From the NCBI RefSeq assembly GCF_014297285.1, contig NZ_JACOQI010000012.1, positions 1 to 64,000 of the forward strand: a DNA stretch of 64,000 nucleotides, given 5' to 3'. The notes beneath the pieces were generated by a model, which had not been told where the DNA came from, made no database searches, and was given only the letters and a program-made list of their open reading frames with translations. Source of the DNA: Dysosmobacter segnis. GTDB lineage: Bacteria > Bacillota > Clostridia > Oscillospirales > Oscillospiraceae. The translations under genes and the position numbers were made by a program. Positions 7,552-15,964 of the stretch are shown one piece after another. Position 1 is the first letter of the stretch. The number at the start of each line of letters is the position of its first letter.

Positions 7552-8286
7552 ATGTTCAATCAGGTTCATCTGACGGCATTGGCCGGCATGAAGAGTTTTA
7601 GTTTTGGAGATTTCTTTATGACCAATCAGGACAGTGGCTGCCCGCTTGGAGAAGAGGCTATGCGCAAGAGACTGCGTGGCCTGGTAAAAAGCGGAGAGGT
7701 CGTTCGCGTCGGTCGGAATGCGTATTGTGTCTCCGGAAATAAGATGAGCAGTTATCGGCATGAATACTCAGAGGAGGCTAACACAGTCGCACAGGCCCTT
7801 CGGGAAGCGTTCCCTGCGGTGGAGTTTACCATTTTTGAACTGGTGCAGCTCAACGAATTTGTCAATCATCAGCTGGCCCACAACGTTCTTTTCCTCTCCG
7901 TGGAGGATGATATCATTGACTTTGTTTTTGACCTGCTCAAGGAGCAATTCCCCGGCAAGGTGCTGCTCGACCCGACACCCGAGCTGTATCACCAGTATTG
8001 GTATGATGGCATGATCGTATTAAACAAGCTGGTTACTGAGGCACCAAGGGGAATTGAGGAGGCCTGGCACACCCGGCTTGAAAAGCTGCTGGTGGATTTG
8101 GTTTCTGACTCTCTGCTGCAGGAAGTGATCAGCAAGAGCGAATATCCGGCAATCCTTGAAGGGACTTTTTCCGGTTATGTGATCGACGAGAGCTGCCTGT
8201 TCCGCTATGCCAAGCGCCGCGGTGCCGAGAAACAGCTGAAGGCGCTGATCCGGGAAAAGACAAATATTACGCTAAGAACGGAGTAA
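7552..8286 (+). CDS. abiEi: AbiEi-family type IV antitoxin
   Basis: Antitoxin and autorepressor of a type IV toxin-antitoxin (abortive infection) system, 244 aa. The N-terminal winged helix (residues about 1-65: FSFGDFFMTNQ, KRLRGLVKSGEVVRVGRNAY) is the DNA-binding antitoxin domain; the C-terminal domain (ELVQLNEFVNHQLAHN onward) is typical of AbiEi. The ATG at 7552 is chosen over the GTG at 7543 because GAGGTG is 8 bases upstream. The toxin gene follows after 4 bases. Two inverted repeats bracket the promoter, supporting negative autoregulation. Confidence 0.9.
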   Translation: MFNQVHLTALAGMKSFSFGDFFMTNQDSGCPLGEEAMRKRLRGLVKSGEVVRVGRNAYCVSGNKMSSYRHEYSEEANTVAQALREAFPAVEFTIFELVQLNEFVNHQLAHNVLFLSVEDDIIDFVFDLLKEQFPGKVLLDPTPELYHQYWYDGMIVLNKLVTEAPRGIEEAWHTRLEKLLVDLVSDSLLQEVISKSEYPAILEGTFSGYVIDESCLFRYAKRRGAEKQLKALIREKTNITLRTE

Positions 8287-8290
8287 TGAC

Positions 8291-9331
8291 ATGATACAGC
8301 CAATCAGTTTTGCGGAAGAGCATATCCGTGAACTTCAGAAAACCAGTAAGCGAGATCCTGTCCTGCTGGAGCGTGCGGTCTACGCCTTTGGCCTGCTGGA
8401 GGCTCTGGCCCGTGTGGGTATGCCTTTCATTTTCAAGGGCGGTACCTGCCTGATGCTCCTGATGAACCGTCCGCGCCGGTTGTCCACTGACATTGATATC
8501 ATCGTGGAGCCCGGAACGGATCTGGATGCCTTTATCGAAGAGGCATCCAAGATATTCCCTTTCCAGAGTGCGGAAGAACAAAAACGCATCGGAAAAAATA
8601 ATATCGAAAAGCGCCATTTCAAGTTTACCTATGATTCCCCGGTAAACCATAAGCCGTTGTATATCCTCTTGGACGTCCTGTTCGAGGAAAACCATTATGC
8701 TGAGCTTATCAGCAAGGAAATCCGAAACGAGCTGCTGCAAACGCAGCCGGAATATCTGGCAGTACAGATCCCCAGCGCAGATTGTATCCTGGCGGATAAA
8801 CTCACCGCATTTGCACCCCACACCACCGGTATTCTCCTCAATGACGGCAAGGATATGGAGGTCATGAAACAGTTTTACGATGTGACCTCTCTGCTTGATA
8901 TCTTTGAGGACACTGCGAAAGTGCACCATACATACACGGAAATTGCCAAGGCAGAACTTGCATACCGCGGCAGCGATGCCAGTGTGGAAGACTGCCTTCG
9001 GGATACATTCGATGCAGCGCTTTGCCTTGCGTCCCGAGGAAAAACCGAGGCTGAGGAATATCCTCTGTATGTGAAGGGCATCCGTGATCTGCGCGGCCAT
9101 ATCTACGCAGAAAACTACAGCCCGGAGATCGCCGCCACCAGAGCAACTAAGGTAATGTATATGGCGGCGTGCCTGCTGACAGGCAATGACTATGAGCGAA
9201 TTGAGGATGCTGCGGCATTTGCCGGTGAAAAGTTGACGGTGGACAAGCTCATGCCGCTGGCCTACCTGAGAAAAGTCAGCGCAGAAGCATATGCTTACGC
9301 CATTAAAACGGATCGTCTGATCGCAGAATAA
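8291..9331 (+). CDS. abiEii: AbiEii-family nucleotidyltransferase toxin
   Basis: Toxin of the AbiE system, 346 aa, a nucleotidyltransferase-fold enzyme that modifies an RNA target. Motif I FKGGTCLMLL with the GGT (about residue 51) and STDIDIIVEP with D-x-D (about 62-64) are intact, as is ILADKLTAFAP (about 160), which carries the motif III Lys. The C-terminal helical domain is complete and the length is usual for the family. Expected to be bacteriostatic when not neutralised by AbiEi. The operon ends in a strong terminator. Confidence 0.92.
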   Translation: MIQPISFAEEHIRELQKTSKRDPVLLERAVYAFGLLEALARVGMPFIFKGGTCLMLLMNRPRRLSTDIDIIVEPGTDLDAFIEEASKIFPFQSAEEQKRIGKNNIEKRHFKFTYDSPVNHKPLYILLDVLFEENHYAELISKEIRNELLQTQPEYLAVQIPSADCILADKLTAFAPHTTGILLNDGKDMEVMKQFYDVTSLLDIFEDTAKVHHTYTEIAKAELAYRGSDASVEDCLRDTFDAALCLASRGKTEAEEYPLYVKGIRDLRGHIYAENYSPEIAATRATKVMYMAACLLTGNDYERIEDAAAFAGEKLTVDKLMPLAYLRKVSAEAYAYAIKTDRLIAE

Positions 9332-9341
9332 AGGGTCAACT

Positions 9342-9382
9342 TCCCGCACGGCAGGTTACACGGCTGCTGTGCGGGATTTTTT
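9342..9382 (+). terminator. Terminator of abiE operon
   Basis: TCCCGCACGGCAG pairs with CTGCTGTGCGGGA (one mismatch) and is followed by TTTTTT, 10 bases after the AbiEii stop. Confidence 0.85.
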
Positions 9383-9480
9383 GCGTTTCAAGAGAACTGC
9401 CCAATAAGCACACACAAAAAGGAGATAAGAATTGCCAAAAACGGCATTACAATGATATAGTTTTCTTCGCGTGGTGGCAG

Positions 9481-9509
9481 TTGCGTTTTTTGTCGCTAAC
9501 TCGTATAAT
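9481..9509 (+). promoter_or_regulatory. Promoter before HTH gene at 9545
   Basis: TTGCGT (9481-9486), 17 bases, TATAAT (9504-9509), 35 bases before the ATG. The rest of 9383-9544 shows no gene. Confidence 0.6.
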
Positions 9510-9544
9510 GATGATACGCATGATGAAAGGCGAGGAAGTTGAAC

Positions 9545-10060
9545 ATGGCCAGAGTATCCACAAAAGAAAACAAGAACATCTACCAGCTGACCAGAGAGAG
9601 CCTGAAGCTCACCCGAGAGTCGGCCAGCGAACTACTGGAGACCATCTCCCCGGAGCGTATCGAGAAGATCGAGAACGAACGATCCCTGCCCTATCCGGAC
9701 GAGGTACTGACCATGGCGGAGAAATACCGGCAGCCCAACCTTTGCAACTACTACTGCGCCAATCAGTGTCCCATCGGGCAGCAGTATGTGCCGGAGATTC
9801 AGATCAAGGACCTGTCCCAGATTGTGCTGGAGATGCTGGCTTCCCTGAACTCCATGCACAGGCAAAAGGAGCGGCTTATCGAGATCACGGCGGACGGGCG
9901 TATCTCCGGTGATGAACTGGCGGATTTCATCTACATACAGGAGGCGCTGGAGCGCATCTCCATCACCGTGGAGACGCTGCAGCTGTGGTCAGAAAAGATG
10001 CTGGTCACCGGAGTCATTGATATAGAGCAGTATAACGCTCTGAAAGGCAAGCAGGTCTGA
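9545..10060 (+). CDS. Xre-like regulator with Cys-rich segment
   Basis: 171-aa protein. The N-terminal part resembles a Cro/CI helix-turn-helix (YQLTRESLKLTRESASELLE, SPERIEKIENERSLPYPDEV). It is followed by CNYYCANQCPIGQQ (about residues 75-88), whose three Cys in a C-x3-C-x3-C array could bind metal or sense redox, and then a long helical C-terminus. Start at ATG 9545 with GAGGAAG upstream. Own promoter at 9481-9509. The gene is not obviously part of the AbiE operon, which terminates before it. Confidence 0.75.
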   Translation: MARVSTKENKNIYQLTRESLKLTRESASELLETISPERIEKIENERSLPYPDEVLTMAEKYRQPNLCNYYCANQCPIGQQYVPEIQIKDLSQIVLEMLASLNSMHRQKERLIEITADGRISGDELADFIYIQEALERISITVETLQLWSEKMLVTGVIDIEQYNALKGKQV

Positions 10061-10201
10061 TCAGCCTTTATTTTTCTCCAGACGAAGAATTATACCCTCT
10101 TATTTTGCTGACACAGCCATTTATTTCCGGGCAGCACAAAGGTACAATAGAGCCATAAGCAGGAGGCAGATTTCCACATCTAAGCAAAGGAAGTGGTCCC
10201 T

Positions 10202-10333
10202 TTGATTGCGAGAGAACGAATCCTGATCATTCGGCTTCTGGATAAGATCAGGAAAAACCCAGCTTACGCCGAAGCCCTCGGAATCAAGGCTGTTGAGCCA
10301 AAACTTCACATAGACATAGGGGCCTCACGATGA
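10202..10333 (+). CDS. Small 43-aa conserved-looking ORF
   Basis: TTG start at 10202 after AGGAAGTGG; basic helical N-terminus (RERILIIRLLDKIRKNP) then AEALGIKAVEP. Its stop codon lies inside the terminator hairpin at 10318-10348, as in short mono-cistronic genes. I recall similar short ORFs in Clostridia but cannot name a family. Likely translated, function unknown. Confidence 0.5.
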   Translation: MIARERILIIRLLDKIRKNPAYAEALGIKAVEPKLHIDIGASR

Positions 10334-10348
10334 AGTGGGGCCCCTTTT
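10318..10348 (+). terminator. Intrinsic terminator
   Basis: AGGGGCC-T-CAC pairs with GTG-G-GGCCCCT around a GATGAA loop and is followed by TTTT. Confidence 0.75.
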
Positions 10349-10369
10349 ACAGAACATTGGAGGATCAGA

Positions 10370-10684
10370 ATGCAGATATTCGTTATCATTTGGTTTGTCG
10401 TGTTTTTCTATATCATTGCCAAGGGTATCGGCCAGTTCATCGAGAACGAGAACTCTCCCGTTCTGACGGGATCTGCCACTATCGTGGATAAGCGAAGAAA
10501 AACACATCATCACCACAGCAACGGACACCATCATCATAGTCACTCCTATCACATTACATTCGAGACCCAAGATGGTGAGCAGATCGAGCTTCGTGTCAAG
10601 CGGTACGAGTATCAAGAGCTGGAAATCGGTGACCGGGGTATGCTGACTCACCAGGGCACCCGATATAAGGGCTTTGAGCGCTGA
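10370..10684 (+). CDS. DUF2500 family membrane-anchored protein
   Basis: 104-aa protein: N-terminal transmembrane helix (residues 2-22), then SPVLTGSATIVDKRR, a His-rich loop (HHHHSNGHHHHSHSYH, about 47-62), and ELRVKRYEYQELEIGDRGMLTHQGTRYKGFER, the typical DUF2500 ending. The His cluster is common in this family and could bind metal. First gene of a probable six-gene run (10370-12929). No enzymatic function known. Confidence 0.85.
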   Translation: MQIFVIIWFVVFFYIIAKGIGQFIENENSPVLTGSATIVDKRRKTHHHHSNGHHHHSHSYHITFETQDGEQIELRVKRYEYQELEIGDRGMLTHQGTRYKGFER

Positions 10685-10699
10685 TTGAAAGGAAAAGAA

Positions 10700-10930
10700 A
10701 TGTTTGAGTTGCTATCCGTTATTGTTTTTGTCTGGCTGCTGATCAAAGCTATCAGTCTGGCGCTGAAGCTCACCTGGGGCATGGCGAAAATCATTGCAGG
10801 TATTCTCATCGTGCTTGCCCTGCCCATGCTGATTGTCTTTCTGCTGTTTGTGGGCGGCGCCATCCTGATCATTCCCGTAGCCATGATCGGTATAGCAGCA
10901 GGAATTATGAAGTCCTGCATCAGGATATAA
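10700..10930 (+). CDS. Small membrane protein
   Basis: 76-aa very hydrophobic protein with two or three predicted membrane helices (FELLSVIVFVWLLIKAI; IIAGILIVLALPMLIVFLLFV; ILIIPVAMIGIAAG). ATG at 10700 after AAAGGAAAAG, 15 bases past the DUF2500 gene. Unrecognised. Confidence 0.6.
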   Translation: MFELLSVIVFVWLLIKAISLALKLTWGMAKIIAGILIVLALPMLIVFLLFVGGAILIIPVAMIGIAAGIMKSCIRI

Positions 10931-10956
10931 ACACAGAATTATAGGAGGTACTGAAT

Positions 10957-11634
10957 ATGCGTTATGAGATCAAAGGTGGTTCGTTCCCCATCGTGGTCTG
11001 TCAGCTGGAGAGCGGCGAGCAGATGATCACCGAAAAGGGCTCCATGGTCTGGATGACCCCCAATATGCAGATGGATACCCGGGGCGGTGGTCTGGGCAAG
11101 ATGTTCGCCAAGGCGTTTTCCGGAGAGAGCATGTTCCAGAACATCTATGCGGCCAGGGGCCAGGGTATGATCACCTTCGGCTCCAGCTTCCCCGGCCAAA
11201 TCAAGGCCGTGGAGATCGGTCCGGGCCGGGAGATGATCCTGCAGAAGAGCGCCTTCCTTGCCGCTGAGGCCGGGGTGGAGCTGTCCATCCACTTCAAGAA
11301 GAAAATCGGTGTGGGGCTTTTCGGCGGCGAGGGCTTCATCATGCAGAAGCTGTCCGGCCGGGGTATGGCCTTCGTGGAGATCGATGGCGAATTGGTGGAG
11401 TATGAGCTTGGCCCCGGTGAACAGCTGGTGGTGGACACCGGCAATGTGGCGGGTTTTACCGCAGGCGTTCAGATGGACATTCAGGCGGTATCCGGCGTGA
11501 AGAACGCATTGCTGGGCGGCGAGGGGTTGTTTAACACGATCCTCACCGGGCCGGGCAAGGTGTGGCTCCAGACCATGCCCATCTGCAGTGTGGCCATGTC
11601 CATCCGGCCCTATATCCCCACAGGAAACGGATGA
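10957..11634 (+). CDS. TIGR00266/AIM24 family protein
   Basis: 225-aa protein of the AIM24 family (TIGR00266), a beta-rich fold found in bacteria and mitochondria whose biochemical role is not established. Characteristic stretches: MRYEIKGGSFPIVVCQLESGE, KGSMVWMTPNMQMDTRGGG, GEGFIMQKLSGRGMAFVEIDG, and the Gly-rich GEGLFNTILTGPGKVWLQTMP. AGGAGG is upstream. It often neighbours small membrane or DUF975-like proteins, as here. Confidence 0.9.
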   Translation: MRYEIKGGSFPIVVCQLESGEQMITEKGSMVWMTPNMQMDTRGGGLGKMFAKAFSGESMFQNIYAARGQGMITFGSSFPGQIKAVEIGPGREMILQKSAFLAAEAGVELSIHFKKKIGVGLFGGEGFIMQKLSGRGMAFVEIDGELVEYELGPGEQLVVDTGNVAGFTAGVQMDIQAVSGVKNALLGGEGLFNTILTGPGKVWLQTMPICSVAMSIRPYIPTGNG

Positions 11635-11809
11635 TGCACAATGGGCAAAGAGAGAAAACGGAAAGCCGGTCAGCATCTGGATCGACAAGGATAACCTTGT
11701 TATTTCGTTCAAAAAAGTCGAGGGCTTTGAGGAACGCATCTTCCCAGACCATGACAAGATGATGGAGACTGTGTTCCATATGGGCTCCTCCGGCTATCGA
11801 TTCCAATAA
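11588..11809 (+). pseudogene. Possible frameshifted small gene
   Basis: The frame KPVSIWIDKDNLVISFKK ... HDKMMETVFHMGSSGYRFQ looks protein-like from about 11660 to the stop at 11809, but its only in-frame start lies inside the AIM24 gene. A well-placed ATG at 11641 (atgggcaaagag) is in another frame and would join this one after a one-base shift. Either a frameshifted gene or an unusual overlapping start; not recognised as a family. Confidence 0.35.
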
Positions 11810-11844
11810 TGCTTGATCCTGACCGCAAAAGAAAGGAGTGCGCT

Positions 11845-12084
11845 ATGAAATACGCCGCTGATTTTAGATATATTGCCCGGGAAGCGCTGCGGGGCAAATG
11901 GCTGATCGCCGTGGTGGTGGGCCTTGTGGCCTCTTTGCTGGGCGGCGCGGGAGCAGATGGCCCGGAGCTCAAGCTGGACATCGCGGATCCGGCCGATGAG
12001 ATCATTGCGCTGGCCGTGGTGCTGACCATCGACGCCGTGACAGAGTCAAAGGGCGGTGTGAGTGTTTCTGTTTCCAGTAATTAA
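11845..12084 (+). pseudogene. N-terminal DUF975 family remnant
   Basis: 79 aa. The start (MKYAADFRYIAREALRGKW, then a membrane helix AVVVGLVASLLGG) matches the N-terminus of DUF975 integral membrane proteins, which are usually about 200 aa or more with several helices. Here the sequence diverges after DGPELKLDI and ends at SVSVSSN. Ribosome site GAAAGGAG is intact, so a short product could be made. Most likely an internally deleted gene. Confidence 0.6.
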
Positions 12085-12101
12085 GCCTATAAGGAGCATC
12101 T

Positions 12102-12929
12102 ATGTCGATTTTCATAAAGAAAGACAAGAAGCGTGCTGCGCTGGAAAAGGAGTACGCCTCTGTACTGAAAAAGGAAACGCAGCTGAAGCAGAGCGCCATG
12201 AAAACGACAGCACCCCGCTGGAAAACGGATCTGGAGAAGAAGGTGCCAGAGAAGGTTTACCGCAGTTTAGAGACAGCTTTCAGCAAGGCGTTTTCCGTGG
12301 TATTTACTCAAGGCGTCGGGGTCATTGAAAAAACCTACAACCGTCAGAATCTTGAAGAGACCCATTCCGTTCAGGATTATGCCGTCCAGGTCAAGGGTGG
12401 CCGAAAGGAACTGAAACAGGTCAAGCGAAATGCCGGTCGGTCTGGTCTGACAAACACCGCCCTGACAACTGTGGAAGGAATCGGCCTTGGGGCACTGGGC
12501 ATTGGCCTGCCGGATATCGTGGTGTTTGTCGGTATGTTGCTTAAAGGTGTTTATGAAACCGCCCTGAGCTATGGCTTTGCCTATGATACTCCAGAGGAGC
12601 GGCTTTTTATCCTTCGCATGATGGAAACAGCTCTTACCAAAGGCCCTGATTTTGCTGTGAAGAATGCACGGGTGGATGGCATGATCGAGGAGATGCCGCA
12701 AACTGGCGAGGATGAGCTGCAGGCCCAGATTCAGAAGACAGGAAGTGCTTTTGCGGTAGACATGCTGCTCCTGAAATTCGTGCAAGGGTTTCCGCTTGTG
12801 GGTATCCTTGGCGGCGCGGCCAATCCCGTCTATTACAACAAGGTCATGCGCTATGTGCAGCTCAAGTATCAAAAACGGTACCTGTTGGCAGTGGCCCAGC
12901 GTAACGGGTATTCTTTAAGATTTCTTTGA
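12102..12929 (+). CDS. EcsC family protein
   Basis: 275-aa protein of the EcsC family, associated with membranes and in Bacillus with an ABC transporter; exact function unknown. Family signatures: GIGLPDIVVFVGMLLKGVYETALSYGF (residues about 138-164) followed by YDTPEERLFILRMM, and GGAANPVYYNKVMRYVQLKYQKRYL at the C-terminus. The N-terminal 40 residues are highly charged. AAGGAG precedes the ATG. A hairpin (12995-13023) follows. Confidence 0.87.
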   Translation: MSIFIKKDKKRAALEKEYASVLKKETQLKQSAMKTTAPRWKTDLEKKVPEKVYRSLETAFSKAFSVVFTQGVGVIEKTYNRQNLEETHSVQDYAVQVKGGRKELKQVKRNAGRSGLTNTALTTVEGIGLGALGIGLPDIVVFVGMLLKGVYETALSYGFAYDTPEERLFILRMMETALTKGPDFAVKNARVDGMIEEMPQTGEDELQAQIQKTGSAFAVDMLLLKFVQGFPLVGILGGAANPVYYNKVMRYVQLKYQKRYLLAVAQRNGYSLRFL

Positions 12930-12994
12930 AAAATCTATCGTTTACACAATCGACATGAACTGATTGGAAATCCATAGTACGATTAAGCTGCAAC

Positions 12995-13025
12995 AGCAGC
13001 GGCAGCAATCGGTTGCCGCTGCTTT
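12995..13025 (+). terminator. Terminator after EcsC gene
   Basis: AGCAGCGGCA / TGCCGCTGCT, 10 bp, loop of 9, followed by TTGTGGTT. Moderate terminator before the next gene cluster. Confidence 0.5.
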
Positions 13026-13045
13026 GTGGTTAAGGGGGTATCAAC

Positions 13046-13777
13046 ATGGGTGTTTTCAGAATAAAAGCCGACAACTTTGAGTGGATCGGTGGCGCAGCTG
13101 ATGACCCGCAGGATCTTTGCCTGCATGGTCATGTTACGGTACAGTTTGGCGATACCGTTCTTGAAGATACGGGTACTGTCAGCGCTACTGCTCTGTATCT
13201 GCTGAAAACGCTCACCAACGACAAGCTGATGGCAGAGTATGATATTCAAATGATCCCCTGCTGTGGGCATACTCTTATTGCCAATGATGACCTGACTGAA
13301 GTTGCTATCAGCGGATGCGATACAGGAACGGATTGGACCACCATCCATGAAGGCAATGCCGTCCGGTTTATCCTCCCCTCCGGGCAGGAAGAAGTCGTGA
13401 CCCTTCGGGAATATCAGTACGAGGTTCTGGATTTTGCAAAAAGCGTAAAGCGGTTCTACGATGCCTGTACCACGAAAGAAATCCCGGAGAATGAGTTTGA
13501 CCGGAACGGATACACCGCTTTCTGGAAAGAGTGGCAGCGGCGCTATAACGATGGGCTGATGCTCCTCTCTCTGGAAACAGGCCGTGAGATGGAACTGTCC
13601 CACGATGGTCTGCATTATTTCGTGAGCCACAAGGATGGCGATTGGTCGCTGTACTGTGAAGAAAGTAAGGAAATGCAGCTTTTCCCCGGATGGTACGCAT
13701 TATACGAGAATGCACGATTTGGAGACAAGCTGCTCCGTGATGAGATTGCCAGTGTCTGTTTCGATGCTATTTTGTGA
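13046..13777 (+). CDS. Unknown 243-aa protein upstream of radical SAM pair
   Basis: Not recognised. Soluble, no signal peptide or membrane helix. The first half appears beta-rich with Cys at CLHGHVTVQF and CCGHTLIANDD; the second half holds YTAFWKEWQRRYNDG and a Trp/Tyr-rich end. AAGGGGG before the ATG. It ends 9 bases before the first radical SAM gene, so it may encode a partner or substrate-binding protein of that enzyme, but nothing in the sequence proves this. Confidence 0.7.
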   Translation: MGVFRIKADNFEWIGGAADDPQDLCLHGHVTVQFGDTVLEDTGTVSATALYLLKTLTNDKLMAEYDIQMIPCCGHTLIANDDLTEVAISGCDTGTDWTTIHEGNAVRFILPSGQEEVVTLREYQYEVLDFAKSVKRFYDACTTKEIPENEFDRNGYTAFWKEWQRRYNDGLMLLSLETGREMELSHDGLHYFVSHKDGDWSLYCEESKEMQLFPGWYALYENARFGDKLLRDEIASVCFDAIL

Positions 13778-13786
13778 GGTACACTT

Positions 13787-14689
13787 ATGAAGCTTTCGTC
13801 CTTTCTGCATTTTGCAGGTTTCGGTATCAAAACTGTTTTGTTCCGCAAGAAGGAGCCTATCCTGGGAACGGTCATTGTAACAGACAAATGCAACTTGAAG
13901 TGTAAGCATTGTTCCGTCAATAACATCACCGCCGTTGTGCATCCCTATGAGCAGATCCGCAGAGAAATGCAGCAACTCTACGACATGGGAATCCGCATCC
14001 TGTTCTTCTGCGGCGGTGAGACCTTCCTCTGGAGGGACGGAGAACGCACCCTGCGGGATCTGGTGGTAGAAGCAAAGGAGATGGGCTTTCTCATCGTCAA
14101 TGTGGTGACCAACGGTACCTTCCCGATTGATCTGCCGGAAGCGGACTTGATTCTGCTCAGTCTGGACGGCGACCGGGAGCGTCATAATGCAGTCCGTGGC
14201 GATACCTACGACACCATCATGGAGAATATTAAACATGCCACCTCCGATAACATCTGCTTCTACATGGCCATCAACCAGATCAACAAGGATGCTGTGGAGC
14301 ATGTTTGCCTTACGGCCAGAGATACCAAAAATGTCCGGGCAGTATCCTTTAATTTCCACACGCCCTATCCGGACACCAGAGAGTTGGCTCTCTCCAGAGA
14401 GGAAAAAACCCATTGCTGCGATGTCATCACAAGGATGATGAAGGCCGGTGCGCCGGTGTTCAATCTGCGGAGCGCTTTCCCTTACCTGATCAACAACAGC
14501 TTCCCGACGCCTTGCCACCAATGCGTGGTCATCGAAAACGGAAAAGTATCCACCTGTGGACGCTGTATCGATGTACCTAATCTCTGCGACGAATGCGGCT
14601 ATTTCTTCGTTGCTGAGTACACCCTTTTGTTTAAGGGTAACCCTAAAATCATACTTGAGATGCTGACAACCTACCTGAGATACATATAG
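13787..14689 (+). CDS. Radical SAM protein with C-terminal Cys cluster
   Basis: 300-aa radical SAM enzyme. The [4Fe-4S]-SAM motif C-x3-C-x2-C is in VTDKCNLKCKHCSVNN (about residues 36-43) and FFCGGETFLW (about 75-84) matches the GGE SAM-binding motif. The C-terminus has CHQC, CGRC and CDECG, enough Cys for one auxiliary Fe-S cluster, as in SPASM-like or HpnH-like enzymes. Start ATG 13787 with GAGGTAC. The next radical SAM gene follows after 7 bases. Substrate unknown; no obvious RiPP precursor is next to it. Confidence 0.87.
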   Translation: MKLSSFLHFAGFGIKTVLFRKKEPILGTVIVTDKCNLKCKHCSVNNITAVVHPYEQIRREMQQLYDMGIRILFFCGGETFLWRDGERTLRDLVVEAKEMGFLIVNVVTNGTFPIDLPEADLILLSLDGDRERHNAVRGDTYDTIMENIKHATSDNICFYMAINQINKDAVEHVCLTARDTKNVRAVSFNFHTPYPDTRELALSREEKTHCCDVITRMMKAGAPVFNLRSAFPYLINNSFPTPCHQCVVIENGKVSTCGRCIDVPNLCDECGYFFVAEYTLLFKGNPKIILEMLTTYLRYI

Positions 14690-14696
14690 GAGCCAT

Positions 14697-15953
14697 ATGA
14701 GTATCATTACATCGCTGACCAGAATGTGGCTGACACGTTCGACAAAGCCTTTCATCTTCAAAAATGAATACGACAATGTTCTGTCTTACCAGGACTGCGA
14801 CAATCTGGGCCTGTATGTGCATATCCCTTTTTGCAGGAGCATCTGCAACTTCTGTCCGTACTGCAAGGTCAGATATTCCAAGGATCTGTGCAACCGATAC
14901 ATAGATGCTCTGCTGCGGGAGATCCACGCTGTGGGCGGTCAGCAGAGCGGTAAAAAGGAAACGAACAGCCTGTATTTTGGCGGCGGCACACCGGCCCTTG
15001 CGGCAGACCGGCTGGGAGAGATCATCGGTGCCATCAAGGAACACTTTGTTATTACCGAAGGCATTGGCGTGGAGCTGCATCCCGATAATGTCACGCCGGA
15101 TGTCCTGCGGACACTGAAAACTGCAGGAGTCACCAAAATCAGCATTGGTATCCAGTCCTTCCAGACGAAGTTCCAGAGTGTTCTTGGCAGAACAAGCGTT
15201 GATATTTCTGCCATGAAGCAGGCTCTGTCCGAGGTCCCCTTTGAGACGGTTTCCATGGATTTTATCTTTGCACTGCCGAATCAGACTTTTGAGGATCTGA
15301 AGGCCGACGTTGATGCCGCATTCCAGAGCGGCGCGAACCATGTGGCGATCTATCCCTTCATTGATTTTACCTTTACCCCCAGTACCGTGACCACGATGCC
15401 CAAAAAGGAAAAGCGGGAGCTGCTGGATGCCATCACCCGATACTGTATGGATCAGGGATACACCCGCAGCTCCATCTGGACTTTTTCCAGCGAGGCCGAC
15501 GCCAGATACTCCTCCATGACCCGCGATAACTTCCTCGGCTTCGGCTGCTCGGCAACCACTCTGTTGAAAGATCAGTTCAAAATCAACACCTTTTCCGTGG
15601 AGGAATACTGTAACCGAATTGCAGAAGAGAAGCTGCCTACCTCTCTGACCCTCCGCTTCACGCTGCGCCAGAGAATGATCTACTACCTGTTCTGGACGGC
15701 ATACAGCACCAAGGTCGCTGCCGGTGGTTTTGAGAAGTTCTTTGGTGTGCCGCTGAAGAAGATGTACGGTGCGGAACTGAAGCTGGCAAAGCTAATGGGC
15801 TTTGTGACTGAGGAGAATGGCGTATACAGTATGACGCTGAAGGGCGCATTCTACTATCACTACTACGAAAACTTTTACACCCTTTCCTACATTGACAAGA
15901 TGTGGGGAGTCATGAGAAAAGAAGCATTCCCCCAGGAACTGACATTGGGATAA
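14697..15953 (+). CDS. HemN/HemW-like radical SAM protein
   Basis: 418-aa radical SAM protein of the coproporphyrinogen oxidase-like group. YVHIPFCRSICNFCPYCK (about residues 40-57) carries the cluster motif with spacing C-x3-C-x2-C-x2-C, slightly different from the C-x3-C-x2-C-x-C of classical HemN/HemW. LYFGGGTPA (SAM-binding GGGTP), ISIGIQSFQ and a C-terminal winged-helix-like region follow. HemW proteins are heme chaperones; this divergent copy may do something else. Directly coupled to the preceding radical SAM gene. Confidence 0.87.
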   Translation: MSIITSLTRMWLTRSTKPFIFKNEYDNVLSYQDCDNLGLYVHIPFCRSICNFCPYCKVRYSKDLCNRYIDALLREIHAVGGQQSGKKETNSLYFGGGTPALAADRLGEIIGAIKEHFVITEGIGVELHPDNVTPDVLRTLKTAGVTKISIGIQSFQTKFQSVLGRTSVDISAMKQALSEVPFETVSMDFIFALPNQTFEDLKADVDAAFQSGANHVAIYPFIDFTFTPSTVTTMPKKEKRELLDAITRYCMDQGYTRSSIWTFSSEADARYSSMTRDNFLGFGCSATTLLKDQFKINTFSVEEYCNRIAEEKLPTSLTLRFTLRQRMIYYLFWTAYSTKVAAGGFEKFFGVPLKKMYGAELKLAKLMGFVTEENGVYSMTLKGAFYYHYYENFYTLSYIDKMWGVMRKEAFPQELTLG

Positions 15954-15964
15954 GGAGCGACGAT

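Noticed and set aside
8267..9349. 360-aa minus-strand ORF opposite AbiEii
   Set aside because: Antisense shadow of a gene with clear motifs; Cys/His-rich random composition.
10517..10564. His-rich stretch in DUF2500 protein as a tag or artefact
   Set aside because: His clusters at this place are normal for the DUF2500 family.
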